Below are positions 10,955 to 21,916 of a stretch of DNA of 64,000 nt, one piece after another; position 1 is the stretch's first letter, and the number at the start of each line of letters is the position of its first letter. Below the pieces are notes generated by a model. That model worked only from the letters and a program-made list of their open reading frames with translations, was not told the DNA's origin and made no database searches. Source of the DNA: Oenanthe sinensis (lineage: Eukaryota; Streptophyta; Magnoliopsida; Apiales; Apiaceae); NCBI GenBank assembly GCA_028671895.1, contig CM053810.1:66713501-66777500 (forward strand), read 5' to 3'. Made by a program: the position numbers and the translations under genes.

Positions 10955-13900
10955 TCAGGAAATTTTACGTTTCTTCCGAGAAGGGAACTTTCCGGTGGCT
11001 CCAATGGACTTTACTGTCACTATTGCATTCAGAATAATAAGAACTCTTCTCCAACTTTTCGAGACATCAATGGTGGGAACATCCTGAGAATCAAGAAGAC
11101 CACTTCCAGGGCAGGATTGTTCACCCTGCAACACGCTTGGGTTTTTGGATTGATAGTTGCTAATACTATGGGTTAAATGAAGCATGCCTTCATCGAAATG
11201 ATGATGAGCATTCTCTGGACTGTAGATTGGGTAATCGGAACCTTGGCCAGGGAGACGCATGAGCTCTTCAAAAAAATCCATGCTAGCATCATTGGGTAAT
11301 TGACCATGATCTGGCCTACTTGATTCATCAACACAACTAATGGATGGAATGTTACCATAAAGTGAGGTGCCAGGCCGTGCATAATCATGGGAATATAAAT
11401 TTACTTGAGGCTCGTAGATACATTCAGTAGGGTTCTCCAGCCTGAGTGACCCTGAAAAGGGAGCACAGGTTTTCAAGAATGTATTTTCATCATTATAAGG
11501 GGTTAGTGTTTTCCCGTTCTTGAATGCACACATCACTAACTTGTGGGCATTCACCTGTCATCAAATTAGGTTAAACAGATTATAATTTACCTGAAGTTAA
11601 ACGAAATAAAGGAATATTAAGGGATATAAGACTGCACCTTTTCTACATCAGATAGTCCATCAACAGGAACATACTGGGATTCCCTGAGTAATCCCTTCAA
11701 CTTTCCCACAACATTGAAAACCACACCATTCTTTTGCTCTGAATCTCGATAATAGCAATATTGCACACTTTCATCAATTAAACATGTGTTTGCATGTTCT
11801 GTTATCACCTTCCATGTTTTGGCACCAGCACGAAGTATCTATGAGCATCACGATAACTATATGGTTATGGTTTGTTTCTATTAGCTATAAAATTCCTCAA
11901 GTAATCTCAGATTATATAATTTATATTTAACTATTTAAGGTTAAAACATCGACAGCTTAAGTTCCCTTGACTTGGATATACGATTTTGAGGCCCTGATTT
12001 TTTAAAATAACTTTCATTTACCAAAGTACTTAATAAGGAAATGGAAGGGAAGTGTGTGTGAAATCAGAATATTAAACACTAGGGAACTAGAATGTTACAA
12101 TCATGATATAGTCTTAAATTAATCATCAATATTTATAGAGCTGGGACATTACAAGTGCAGGCGCTAGTTTTTAAATAACTGGCTTCAATTAAGATATAGT
12201 GCAAGTATAGTACAGATATTTAGCATACTAGTATTGTTGCCTGAAGTCGCATTGTTTAAAGCTAAACTACAGACAACTGCCACATCAACCCTCCTAGACC
12301 TTGAGGTGTTAATAGAAATTACCATATGGATATTATACGTTTAACACTCACACTTGCATGTGTGAACCCCTTTAACAATCCTACCAAGGGGCACTGTAAC
12401 ATCCCACACTGGGTAGAGTAAGTTTGAATGTTTTTATAAGGACAAGTCAACAACTAATGTATATCGAATTTCTAGCACTTTTGGACTGACATGTGGTGGA
12501 TTATTGGACCACTTGTCGGGTCTAGGTATGTGTGTTAGGTTGTTATAGGCACAATCTCACCAAGAAGCAAACAAACTGTTCGAACTTGAGATTTCTCCAG
12601 AGCTCTTATACAATGTTTGAAAACTAACTCAATCTAATCCTTAAGATCTCAGTAAACACTAAATGGATCTTACAATTTTAACAACATAAAGCGGGGAGAG
12701 GGATGTTAGTAGCAACCAGTAAAGTATCTTGTACTTTTAATAACAACATAAATTGGGAAGAGGTGGACTTTACCTTTTTAAGCCTTTCAGGTTCCATAAC
12801 GAGGAGTTTGAGAAAATCTTCTACACTTCTGATGTTTTTTCCCTTTAAACGGTCATGGAAAGCACCTTTCTTGCCTATCTTGACTAATCTCCATATCTCA
12901 TCAGATAAAGCTGGCGGATATTTTTTTTTATACACTGCAAACAAAAACCATAAGTTATATGTCACTCTCCTCTGCAATTTATGTTGAGCTAAATGATAGC
13001 CAAAAGTGACCGTTTCTCCTTTATTCTGGTTTTTAACTTAGAAGTATTCTGGGAGACCGAAAATCATTAAGATTTATAGATTTAACAATATCTATGTACT
13101 TCCCTGCCTTTAAGCTGAAGCTTAAAAAATGTCGGTTAATACAAGTCATATAAATGAGCTCCACATCCAATAAAATAAGATTTAGCACCTTGACAGAAAA
13201 TTGGGTTGAAAGTGAAGACAGTATCTACACGACTACACTAGAAGCATATGTATCATGCCAGTCATCACAGGGGATGATAATGTTAACAACTAACATGTTT
13301 TCAATCCAAATTCCTATCATATAAAGATCCAGATTCAAATGAATACAATATATCATATAAAGATCCAGATTCAAATGAATACAATATACTCCAATAGACA
13401 ATCAATTTGTCCATGCACAATGTTCATATAAAAACATTACAGAATATAATTCAGGTTATCCAGGTTCTCTTATAAAGTTTGTGATAGTAATCATTCAAGT
13501 ATACTCGGTCTCGGTTACCTAAATACCTTAGCGTCCTCAGTAATCGAATTGGATGCATATAACAAATTAAAAACACAAACAAATTAAAGTAAGAGACACT
13601 GACATGTGGTACGGTGATCTTTAAGCATGAAATACTCTGTCATTGCTGGCTGAATTGTAGTTCCAGGGAAATTATCCACAACCCTTGCTGCAAGTGACAA
13701 CTTGCAGATCTTCACCCAGCTAGAATTATGTATGAAAAAAATCTCACCTATGTCACAACAGCCTTCTTTAAGCTTCAACATAGTTTTTCCTTTGAGTAAA
13801 GATTTCTTTCCTTTTATCTCTTTGACAACCTTCCTCTCAAAGTCCTCAACTGTCAAATTATCTCCCCCATCGCCATCAGAATCTCCCTTCAGAACCACTA

Positions 13901-14421
13901 GTTCTATATTTGCATTAGCTTCACCCCCTGACTCTACAACTGCTCCAGTTAGACAGTCATATAGAGCTACTCTAATCAAGGCACATCCTTCCCCTTTGAT
14001 TTTCTCTCCAGTGAAAATCGGGGTAGAAATTTTGTCCAAGAACATCAATTTGAAACTTCGTGACTCAGAACTGCTTAACAGTTTACAACAGTTGCTGGAT
14101 AAGAAGCAAAAGATTTGTCAGTATATGAAAGTTACTTACAAGAGTGGTTTAATCAGAAAAAAAAGAGAGAAGAATCCAGCCTCGGCTAGTTTTCGAAAAT
14201 TAATCAGGAAACAACAAGTATGTCCCGACTAGATTTCGATAAATCAGTAGAAACATTTTTTTGAACCCTGACCTTCAAAATTTAATGGTAACTATTAATT
14301 AAGTTGTTATTCGAGCATAACTCTATTAATATACGCAAGTATGTATAGATAGAATAACTTACTTTCTAAATGCAAGGATCTTGGAAAGCTCATCTTTGAT
14401 GTGCGAGGGATGATGAGTCAT
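10955..14421 (-). CDS. CBP60-family calmodulin-binding transcription factor, copy 1 (short N-terminus)
   Basis: Plant CBP60 proteins are nuclear, bind calmodulin, and some (CBP60g, SARD1) drive salicylic-acid synthesis genes. Exons: 14363-14421, 13604-14094, 12774-12934, 11638-11838, 10955-11554; all phases agree, giving 503 residues. Domains: conserved DNA-binding region from about residue 30 to 183 (KISTPIFTG, IFFIHNSSWVKICKLSLAAR, FMLKDHR), central region 184-237 (YPPALSDEIWRLVKIGKKGA), third conserved region 238-304, and a divergent tail with a Trp/Arg-rich helix (SWRRVLIILNAIVTVKSIGA) that could bind calmodulin. Odd: the usual N-terminal EPLIRRVVREEV-type helix is absent; exon 1 (MTHHPSHIKDELSKILAFR) is predicted only from its phase-compatible donor. 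The other exons are well supported; exon 1 may be wrong or the gene truncated. Confidence 0.8.
12391..12610. repeat. Possible LTR-like fragment inside CBP60 copy 1 intron
   Basis: The segment begins TGTAACATCCCACACTGG, a start common to plant LTR or TRIM termini. It sits in the intron 11839-12773. I could not find the partner end or a target-site duplication. Confidence 0.25.
13316..13387. repeat. Perfect 36 bp tandem duplication in an intron
   Basis: Two identical 36-base copies (13316-13351 and 13352-13387), each starting atcatataaagatccag, lie in the intron between exons 2 and 3 of CBP60 copy 1. Confidence 0.95.
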
Positions 14422-15099
14422 TATAACTTCCTGACTCTATGTAGATTCTCTAACTGTTAGTAGTTAAGTTTAGTCCTGATCGAGTTACTATAATTAGACT
14501 TTGATGTCTGTTTTTGTTGTAATTTCGTGATGATTACTATACGCGTCAGACGAGTTATAATTTCGAGGAACCTAACAACTGTTTAACACCTCACGCGTAT
14601 TGTATACACGTTTACACACCATATATATACAAGAATCTTTGTGAGTTTTGTGTGGGATAGTTGATCACATTCCGCGACTTGTATTACATGCATCTTTTAG
14701 TTGGTATTCGCACATTCAAATACTTATTTTTTTACTATTTCAATATATTTCTAATAGTCCATATTTAATTTTGATGAAATAATAATTTTATCAAAGTAAT
14801 AATATTTTTTTGCTAAATACCGTTATTCTAAAAATCGGTGATTAATCGAGCTAAATATCATTGTTCTAAAAATCAGTGATTCCGAACTGATTAAATTCCC
14901 GATTATTCAATTAATCATTCCGATTAATGCATGATCCATACTTTTAATCCGTGCCTTTACTGTCTAATTTCGATTTACGTTTTTCTACAAAATATTTAAT
15001 ATTTATATTGCCCGTCATGTTTTTGACTAATTAGACTTATATAACCTTACAAATGAGTTAAATATACTTGTACATTTAAACATACTTGTCATTATTAGT
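14422..15099. other. Intergenic region upstream of CBP60 copy 1
   Basis: AT-rich DNA; I searched it for the missing N-terminal CBP60 exons (EPLIRR-like coding) and found none. A partial match to the 3' part of the SINE at 19192-19320 lies at about 15017-15062. Confidence 0.5.
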
Positions 15100-16064
15100 A
15101 CTAGAATTTTTGTGCCCGCTTCGCGTGGGCATTAAAATTGTTTTTTATTATTTTATATAAATTTTAATATTATATGTGTATATATATACTATTTTTTATT
15201 AAATAGAATTGCAAACCTATATTTATTTTGTGAGTGTTTAGTCGGTTATTAAACATGCAGTATACCATTATTATTAATGTGAAATTGATTTTAAATCATT
15301 TTTAATAAAAATTATTTAAAAACTGGTCTAATCAAAGAAAAAATAAGTTAATTAATCAGAATTGATCTTATTAACATTTTAATAAATCTTATTAAATCAT
15401 TAAAAGTATTTCTTTTTTTGTTAAATCAATTCACGTGTTCAAGAATTATATTTTTTAAAATTTATAATCATTACCAAATTTTCAAATATTTTAGATACAT
15501 ATATATTAATTGTATAAGTATACATGTAAACGAATTGGTCAATACATAAATATTAGTTGATTGTTTAATATCATATTAATTAATAGTTTAATATCATAAA
15601 TCTTATTAAATCATTAAAAGTATTTCTTTTTCTGTTAAATCAAACCACATGTTCAAAAATTAGATTTTTTCAATAATATATGATTACAGTTTTACAATCA
15701 TTATCAAATTTTTACACAATTTTAAATAAATTTATACTAATTGTATAAGTATACATATAAACGAATTGGTCAATACATAGATATTAGTTGATTGTTTAAT
15801 ATCATATTAATTCATGGGTTGATTAATTATTTTAATTAATTTATTGTTATAAGATATCTCATTTATTGCAATTAATTAATTATTTTACAATAAATTAATT
15901 TATTAATTTTAATTAATGGTTTAATTTTCAATTTTTAGGATATTGATTTAATATAAATAAATCTCATCAGTGCATGAATGATATCATTAATTTTATTATT
16001 AATAGAAAATTGAATTAATTACTTGAATTAGCCAATTACTTGAATACCTATAATAAAGTAGAGA
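15100..16064 (-). mobile_element. Helitron-like element (tentative)
   Basis: On the minus strand the right part begins TCTCTACTTTATTATAGG, like a Helitron 5' end. The left end closes with a short GC-rich hairpin (tgcccgcttcgcgtgggca, 15112-15130) followed by CTAGT, like a Helitron 3' end. No helicase coding. The base outside CTAGT is A rather than the expected T, which weakens the call. Confidence 0.4.
15384..15828. repeat. Imperfect direct repeat, two units of about 215-230 bp
   Basis: Landmarks aaatcttattaaatcatt (15384 and 15598) and attggtcaatacata (15534 and 15765) recur in the same order. The units differ by small indels. They lie inside the Helitron-like segment. Confidence 0.85.
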
Positions 16065-16434
16065 AAGTTATTGAATTAGGAATATAATTGGAAAAAAGAA
16101 GTGCAGGATTAGTATGAATTATAATACTAATAGATTTGAATTAATTGTCTGAATAAATATTTTCTACACATATATTTTGAAAGAAAACAAATGCATTTAA
16201 AATAATAATAAAATTTTGATATTGACAAATAAAAAATCCAAGATAAATAAAATAGAAAAATTTGTGAAAAGATATCTTTTGCACTTTTATTTTGAAAGAA
16301 AACAAATGCTTTTAAATTAATAATAAAATTTTGATATTGACAAAAAAACCCAAGATAAAGAAAATAAAATGGATTGATTGATTTAGGAAATTATTATTTC
16401 ATTTCTTAAAATAGTTTATATTAAATTTGAATAT

Positions 16435-17582
16435 TGTTAGGGATTGTGGTGTTAACATTGTAATCAACTATAAGATACTTAGATCAATTAGAAATTAACT
16501 AAGTAAAATGTATCGTCATATGTATATTGATATTATGTTTAATTGTCACTTGTAACAGTATGTATAAAAGTCAAGTAGGTGACAGTAAGTCTCAATAGTT
16601 ACTGTCTTCTAAAAATGTAATAACATGATCTATGATGTAGAAGTTCACAAAGTGTTCATGCACGGTATGGATCAAATCATTGACAGTAACATTCTGCAAA
16701 CTGAAGCCAACGACAACATATTCAAGTGACATCATATTTAGAACAGACAACAACAGCTATTGCTTTGACAATAAACTTGACGGAGAATGAAGATTCGAAG
16801 ACATCAAGTTTTACTGACAGCAATTATTCCTTCGACAATAAACTTGGCGGAAAATGAAGATTCGAAGACATCAAGTTTTACTGACAGCAACTATTCATTT
16901 GATAGTAAACTTGGCGGAGAATGAAGATTCGAAAACAGAAAGTTTTACTGATAGCAACTTTGGCGGTCAACATTGGCGGGGATAGTTGATAGTAGTTTTG
17001 GAAGACAATATGTTTTAGAAGACTACCAAGTTTGACAGTAAAGTATGCGGAGTCAAAGATACTGTCATCAAAGAGAAGCTAAAGGTTGACAATAACCTTT
17101 TGGTGAAGCTGACAGTCTGTTTCAAACATCAGACTAGGTAGTAAAAATTCAAGGATTGATTTTGATATTATTATCTAGTTTGTCAAGCCTACTACTGCAA
17201 CTTAGGAGAAGACAAATTAAAAGATAAAATATGTTCAAGGAGTCAAGGATGTCAGTACACCTCAGAACAGCTTTATCTACAAATGGAATGAAGACAAATT
17301 TGAATAGAAAAAGTGAAGTTTTTATTTTAAGCTTTGTTCTAGGAACAAGGGAAAATACACTTGTAAGTGAGATATGTGTTCCAGTATAAATAACACATAT
17401 CTCACAAATACTTTCCCTAAGAAAGCAATTGAGATTAACTAACAACTTTCTTCATTTGCTTGCTTACTGTTGTTTGTATTTCTTACTTGATATTATTACT
17501 TCTTGTTTGTTGTTAGTAAAATAAGTGATAAATTATCAAGTTGCATTCAACTCCCTTTCTGCAACACTCATATTGTTTAACA
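16435..17582. mobile_element. Solo LTR, 1148 bp, with 5-bp target-site duplication
   Basis: Begins TGTTAGGG and ends TTTAACA (short inverted ends TGTTA/TAACA). It is flanked by the direct repeat AATAT at 16430-16434 and 17583-17587. The second unit of the surrounding array reads straight through this point with one AATAT, so the empty site is seen. A TATA-like gtataaata near 17383 would be the LTR promoter. There is no internal coding region and no second LTR, so it is a solo LTR. Confidence 0.88.
16767..16967. repeat. Three tandem copies of a 67 bp unit inside the solo LTR
   Basis: Units start at 16767, 16834 and 16901, each with (gacaata/gatagta)aacttg and gaatgaagattcgaa landmarks. Such subrepeats are common in the U3 part of plant LTRs. 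Confidence 0.88.
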
Positions 17583-17965
17583 AATATCAAATATAAGAAT
17601 AATTAGTTAATATTCAAATTATAATTAATTAGATAGTCCAATCATTAAAGAGTGGGATATGGTAATACAATTGAATTAATTGTCTAAATTAGTAAATTAC
17701 TTGAAAAGGAAATTATTGAATTGAAGATATAATTGTAAAAATGAAATGCAAGATTATTAGGAATTATAACATTAATAAATTTGAATTAATTGTCAGAATA
17801 CATATTATCTGAACTTTTATTTAGAAAGAAAACAAATGCATTTAAATTAATAATAAAATTTTGATACTGACAAATAAAAAAATCCAAGATAAAGAAAATA
17901 GAAAATTTTGTGAAAAAATATCTTTTGCACTTTTAGTTTAAAGAAAAACAAATGCATTTAAATTA

Positions 17966-18155
17966 AGAGTAATGCTGGAGGTTCTGAATTGGATCCCAAA
18001 ATAATTCTCAAATTACACATAGTATTTTTTATTTGTGGGACGCATATTAATGCATGAGAGCTCCATATTATTTTTAAGGAAATGACCAAAAACAGTTGAC
18101 AACTCATGATTTGAGAAATGTTTTGGGAACAGATTTAAGACCTCTAACATTATTC
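17966..18155. mobile_element. MITE of about 190 bp with 8-bp target-site duplication
   Basis: The ends are inverted repeats: AGAGTAATGCTGGAGGT on the left, and the complement of AGAATAATGTTAGAGGT on the right. TTAAATTA is repeated on both sides. The matching place in unit 1 of the surrounding array lacks the insertion. Similar left ends (gagtaatgct) occur near 34729 and 58504. Confidence 0.85.
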
Positions 18156-18751
18156 TTAAATTAATAATAAATTTTTGATATTGAGAAAAAAACCGAAGAT
18201 AAAGAAAATAAAAGAATTAATTTAGAAAATTATTATTCCATTTCTTAAAATAGTTTATATTAAATTTGAATATCAAATATAAAAATAATTAATTAATATT
18301 CAAATTATAATTAATTAGATACCGGGATCCAATCATTAAAGAGTGATATATGATAATATAATTGAATGAATTAGTAAATTACTTGAATACCATTAATAAA
18401 GTAGATAAATTTATTGAATTGGAGATATAATTGGAAAAATGAAATGAAGAATGAGTAGGAATTATAATATTAATAGATAGATTTATTTATATTACCTGCC
18501 ATGTTGCCACCCAATCACCGATAACTAGAAGCCAAATGAGATTTTATAACTCAAAAGTTGAAAAGACAAAGAAATCTATCTCTCAAGTAAACAGAAGTCT
18601 TGAAATTAGGGGATTGGCGAGTACTACATTCATTGGAACGGACTATCTGAGAATACATACGAGGTAATGCCCAGGAAATAGAGATTCTGATGCATGGAAA
18701 TTGGGTCAATTTTCAATTGATTCAAAATATCCCAACCGGTAAAATTTTATA

Positions 18752-19039
18752 CTCTCCCCGTCCTAGTTCAAATGGCTTGTTTGATCTTTTGTGTTTAATT
18801 TGACTAAACTTTGACTGAAAATTAGAGATTATTCTTTTACAATTTTTGAAAATTAAAAGTTACATTTTAAAGTAGATTAAATATTTTTTTAATGATTTGA
18901 TTCAATATATATATATATATATATTAATGCTATATTTTTTAATTTTTTATAATCATATAGTATATGTAATTTTCGGTCAAAATTTAATCAAGTTGACTTC
19001 AAAAAGTCAAATAAGACACTTGAATTGGGACGGGGGGAG
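18752..19039. mobile_element. Stowaway-like MITE, about 288 bp
   Basis: Left end ctctccccgtcctagttcaa and right end, complemented, ctccccccgtcccaattcaa form inverted repeats of about 33 bases. TA lies on each side. The CTCC..CCGTCC termini and TA target site match the Stowaway (Tc1/mariner) class of plant MITEs. Confidence 0.82.
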
Positions 19040-19191
19040 TAATATATCCGTCCCATTTTACATGTCACTTTTGAAAAAATTACACATATTATGAACTTCT
19101 AACATGAGAGTTATTTTTCATTTGTAGCCATATTAATTGCATTAGTTGAGATAATTTCAATGCATAATTTGAAAATTTTCATTTCATTAAT

Positions 19192-19320
19192 ATTTTTTTT
19201 GACTAGTTAGGCTTATAACCTTACAAATGAGTATCTGTTCTAAATAATTTTGGGTTGAGCCAGAGTCGAACCCAGGTCGACAAAGGATAAACCAATTACC
19301 ACTGGGGCTATCCAATCGTG
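19192..19320 (-). mobile_element. tRNA-derived SINE, about 129 bp, with 14-bp target-site duplication
   Basis: Read on the minus strand it starts with a tRNA-like head: an A-box-like tagccccagtggtaattgg and a B-box-like ggttcgactc, the two internal RNA polymerase III promoter boxes. It ends in a short A-run. The perfect direct repeat ttcatttcattaat flanks it at 19178-19191 and 19321-19334. It lacks a full cloverleaf, so it is not a functional tRNA gene. Confidence 0.85.
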
Positions 19321-19471
19321 TTCATTTCATTAATTATTAGCACAAGTACCAATATTCTAGTAAACTCTTGTAAATGGTTATTTTAGAAATTTGTTTACTC
19401 TATAAAATTAAGTTGGAAGTAAGATATTGGACATGTATTATGAGACATTTTTTTAATATAAAAAATGATTA

Positions 19472-19699
19472 CTCTCTCTGTTTGGTTTTATTTGATATTT
19501 GACTTTTTGACACACATTTTTAGGAGTTTTGACTACATAGTTAAATTTATTATTTTTATTTTTTTTGAATAAAAATATTAAACTAAAACTTTTATTCACA
19601 AAAATAAAATTTTAAAAATAATAATTCTAACTATTTAGTCAAACCTTTTAAAAAAATGTGCCAAAAAACCAAACGTCAAATATTACCAAATATGGGGAG
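19472..19699. mobile_element. Second Stowaway-like MITE, about 228 bp
   Basis: Left end ctctctctgtttggtttta and the complement of the right end, ctccccatatttggtaata, lead into longer inverted arms (tttgatatttgac.../tttgacgtttggt...). TA is present on both sides. Confidence 0.75.
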
Positions 19700-19723
19700 T
19701 ACTAATTTGGGATGGAGGAAGTA

Positions 19724-21283
19724 AGAGCATCTCCAACGGTATTAGTTAAATTGGTTAGCTAAAATACTATAAAATAATAGTTTTAGATCATGTAGATGTT
19801 TTCAAACCATCGGATCTATCAAGAAAATAATATTATAATATTTTAAATTGATTGGAGTGATGTAGAAATTATAGATGATGGCTATCTAATCTCTAAATAT
19901 AGAAGACCATTTTAGAATTATCTAAAATTTTAGCTAACAGGCCATTTTCTTAGAGAAACAAAAATAAAAACTGTTAACTATAATTATTGTCCTGGTAAGA
20001 TATAGCTAAGAGTAGACCTGGCCAAACGAGCGTGCCGGGCGAACCGGGCCGGTTCGTCGGCGTGCCGGTTTGGCCAGGAAGTTAATCATGAACGGCCCGC
20101 GTCGGAATCCCGTGCCGTGCCGAGTTGTGCCGGTTCGCGGAGAGGCTGATTCGTGTACGGCTCGCGGGTTAGGCGGGTTGACGGGTTGACGGGTTTATTA
20201 TTTTATTATTTTTTTAATTTAAATTTCATTTTTTAAATACTTATTTCATACGAATATTTTGGGAATAAAAGAGGGCGGTACCTCTACAAAATTTATTAAT
20301 TAAAAAAATATTTTACAAATAATTTGAGAGGACTCCTCTCTAAAAAAACAGAACAAACCGTTTGTACATAATAAACAAACACAAAACAAATGAAATTTAA
20401 AATTACAAGAAAAATATATTATATCCACTTTTTAATTTATACAAAATCTTGTTGTTCGCTAGTTGACGTGCCCGATTTGGATGAACTATCCATTATCATC
20501 CACGGATCTTCTTCTCCGTCCGAGTCATCTTCTTTTTTTCCTTGTTGTCTTTTTGCGGATTAATTCGAATAATTCAAATATTGACTATAATTTAAATATT
20601 GACTATAATTTAAATAACATTACAAACGAATATTTAAAAAAATAAAAAATTGATTTTTTCAAATAATTCGAATATTTCAAATAATTAAAAAAAAACATAA
20701 CTAATGAATATTTAGAAAAACAAAAACTTGATATTTTGAATGAAAATATAGAATACTCAGAAACAGACCATTATATCTGTTCCATGTTACTAGATGCGTA
20801 TATATCTTTTAAATAAAACGACACACGTCCTCAGAAATTAGTTAAGTTTTTTTATATAATCATATTTTAATAATTTGTTCAGATTCTAAATAAATATCAT
20901 CATGTACTTGTACTTCTAAGACTTTGCTATAATACTCTCATAATTTATAGATTTAAGCGTGCCGCGTGCCGCGTGCCGAGTTGGCTCGTACGTTACGAGC
21001 CGAGACGAGTCACCGGTTGACGTGGGTTGACGCGGGCCGGTCCGTGCCGTGCCAGTTTGGCGAGTCGGTTTGACGCGGGCCGGTCCGTGCCGTTTATGAT
21101 TTGCTACTTTCAAACTCGTGCCCGACTCATTTTCTAGGCGGTTTGTGCCGGTTTTCGACTCGGCCCAGTTGCTAGCCGGTTTTCACGAGTTAAATGACGA
21201 GTCGAGGCGGGTCGGGGCGAGCCGACCCGCCCGTTTGGCCACCACTAGCTAAGAAGAAAGTATGGGTTGGGGATGCTATAATA
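19724..21283. mobile_element. MITE with gagcatctccaac-type ends, split by an hAT insertion
   Basis: Left end gagcatctccaac near 19726 and the complement of the right end, agcatccccaac near 21270, match as terminal repeats of a common plant MITE type. The interior is interrupted at 20010 by the 1235 bp hAT-like element. The exact target-site duplication is unclear. Confidence 0.55.
20011..21245. mobile_element. hAT-like element, 1235 bp, with 8-bp target-site duplication
   Basis: TAGCTAAG occurs directly on both sides (20003-20010 and 21246-21253). The ends are short imperfect inverted repeats, ctggccaaacgagcgtgcc on the left and the complement tggccaaacgggcgggtcg on the right. GC-rich subterminal repeats (gtgccg, cgggttgac, gcgggccggtccgtgccgt) surround an AT-rich core. 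A minus-strand reading of about 40 codons ending at 20437 (EDDSDGEEDPW) may be a coding remnant. No transposase is left. Confidence 0.78.
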
Positions 21284-21916
21284 TATTAAATTTATATTAT
21301 GTGTATATATATAGGTCATGCTCCATAAAGAACGAGAAAGAACATTTTAGAATCTTATATAAAAACTCATTTAGATTCTAAAGTTTAACATCAATTATGT
21401 TTTTTTATGAATAAAAACAGAATCTAACACGAGGTCAACAAAAAATCATAAAATGATTATGTGTAAATTTCATTTTTACAAAATATATATAAGATTTTAT
21501 GTTAAATTTTGTAACATTTTATTTTTAAAATTTAGATGAGATTCGATGTTATATTCGGTATGTTAATGTTTATTATAGTTCAATTTTATAATTCTAATCT
21601 TAACAAACCATTTCTCATTAAAAAAATAAATGTTTTGATGGTGTTATTCCATGTTCTTTGTATAAGGTGTTCTTAACATTGTGAGCTTGCACAATGAATA
21701 TTACAAACCGTCGTGCAACTAGAATTCAAGTGAAGCTAAGGTTGCAATCAAATCACAAGGTAGTTTAAAGAAATAAGTTCTGACAATTCCGCTAGTACAA
21801 AGCTTAATTACTTATGGACTAACAGTCTATATATACACCCAGAACTCTCCCTCAAAAAACTGCACACCTTTTAAATTAGTCGGGAAGGATTCCGACATGC
21901 TTCGCTATTTGTCCTG
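21254..21916. other. Gap between hAT/MITE cluster and CBP60 copy 2
   Basis: AT-rich DNA with no gene. The last part from about 21660 is probably the 3' UTR of CBP60 copy 2. A short motif related to ttctttgtata is seen near both 21335 (complement) and 21655, perhaps ends of a small unassigned element. Confidence 0.4.

Larger units (their letters stand above)
16011..18485. repeat. Array of a roughly 500 bp unit, two full and one partial copy, interrupted by insertions
   Basis: Unit starts near 16011, 17672 and 18363. Shared landmarks include tgaat(t/g)aatt, agaaaacaaatgcattta, ttcttaaaatagtttatatt and ttcaaattataattaattag. After subtracting the solo LTR in unit 1 and the MITE in unit 2, the spacing is about 508 and 493 bases. 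The third copy stops near 18485. No coding potential. Confidence 0.85.

Noticed and set aside
13702..14232. 176-codon plus-strand open frame
   Set aside because: Antisense to the main exon of CBP60 copy 1; the minus-strand reading is the conserved one.
18500..18700. Possible first exon on the minus strand with a donor-like site near 18495
   Set aside because: A short frame starting MYSQIVRS stops before the donor and matches no family.
19249..19318. tRNA-like sequence with A and B box motifs
   Set aside because: It does not fold into a full tRNA and sits inside a 129 bp unit with target-site duplications, so it was called a SINE head.
20463..20645. 60-codon plus-strand open frame in the hAT-like element
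   Set aside because: Its second half is a repeated AT-rich motif (NIDYNLN), and the opposite strand gives the more protein-like reading.
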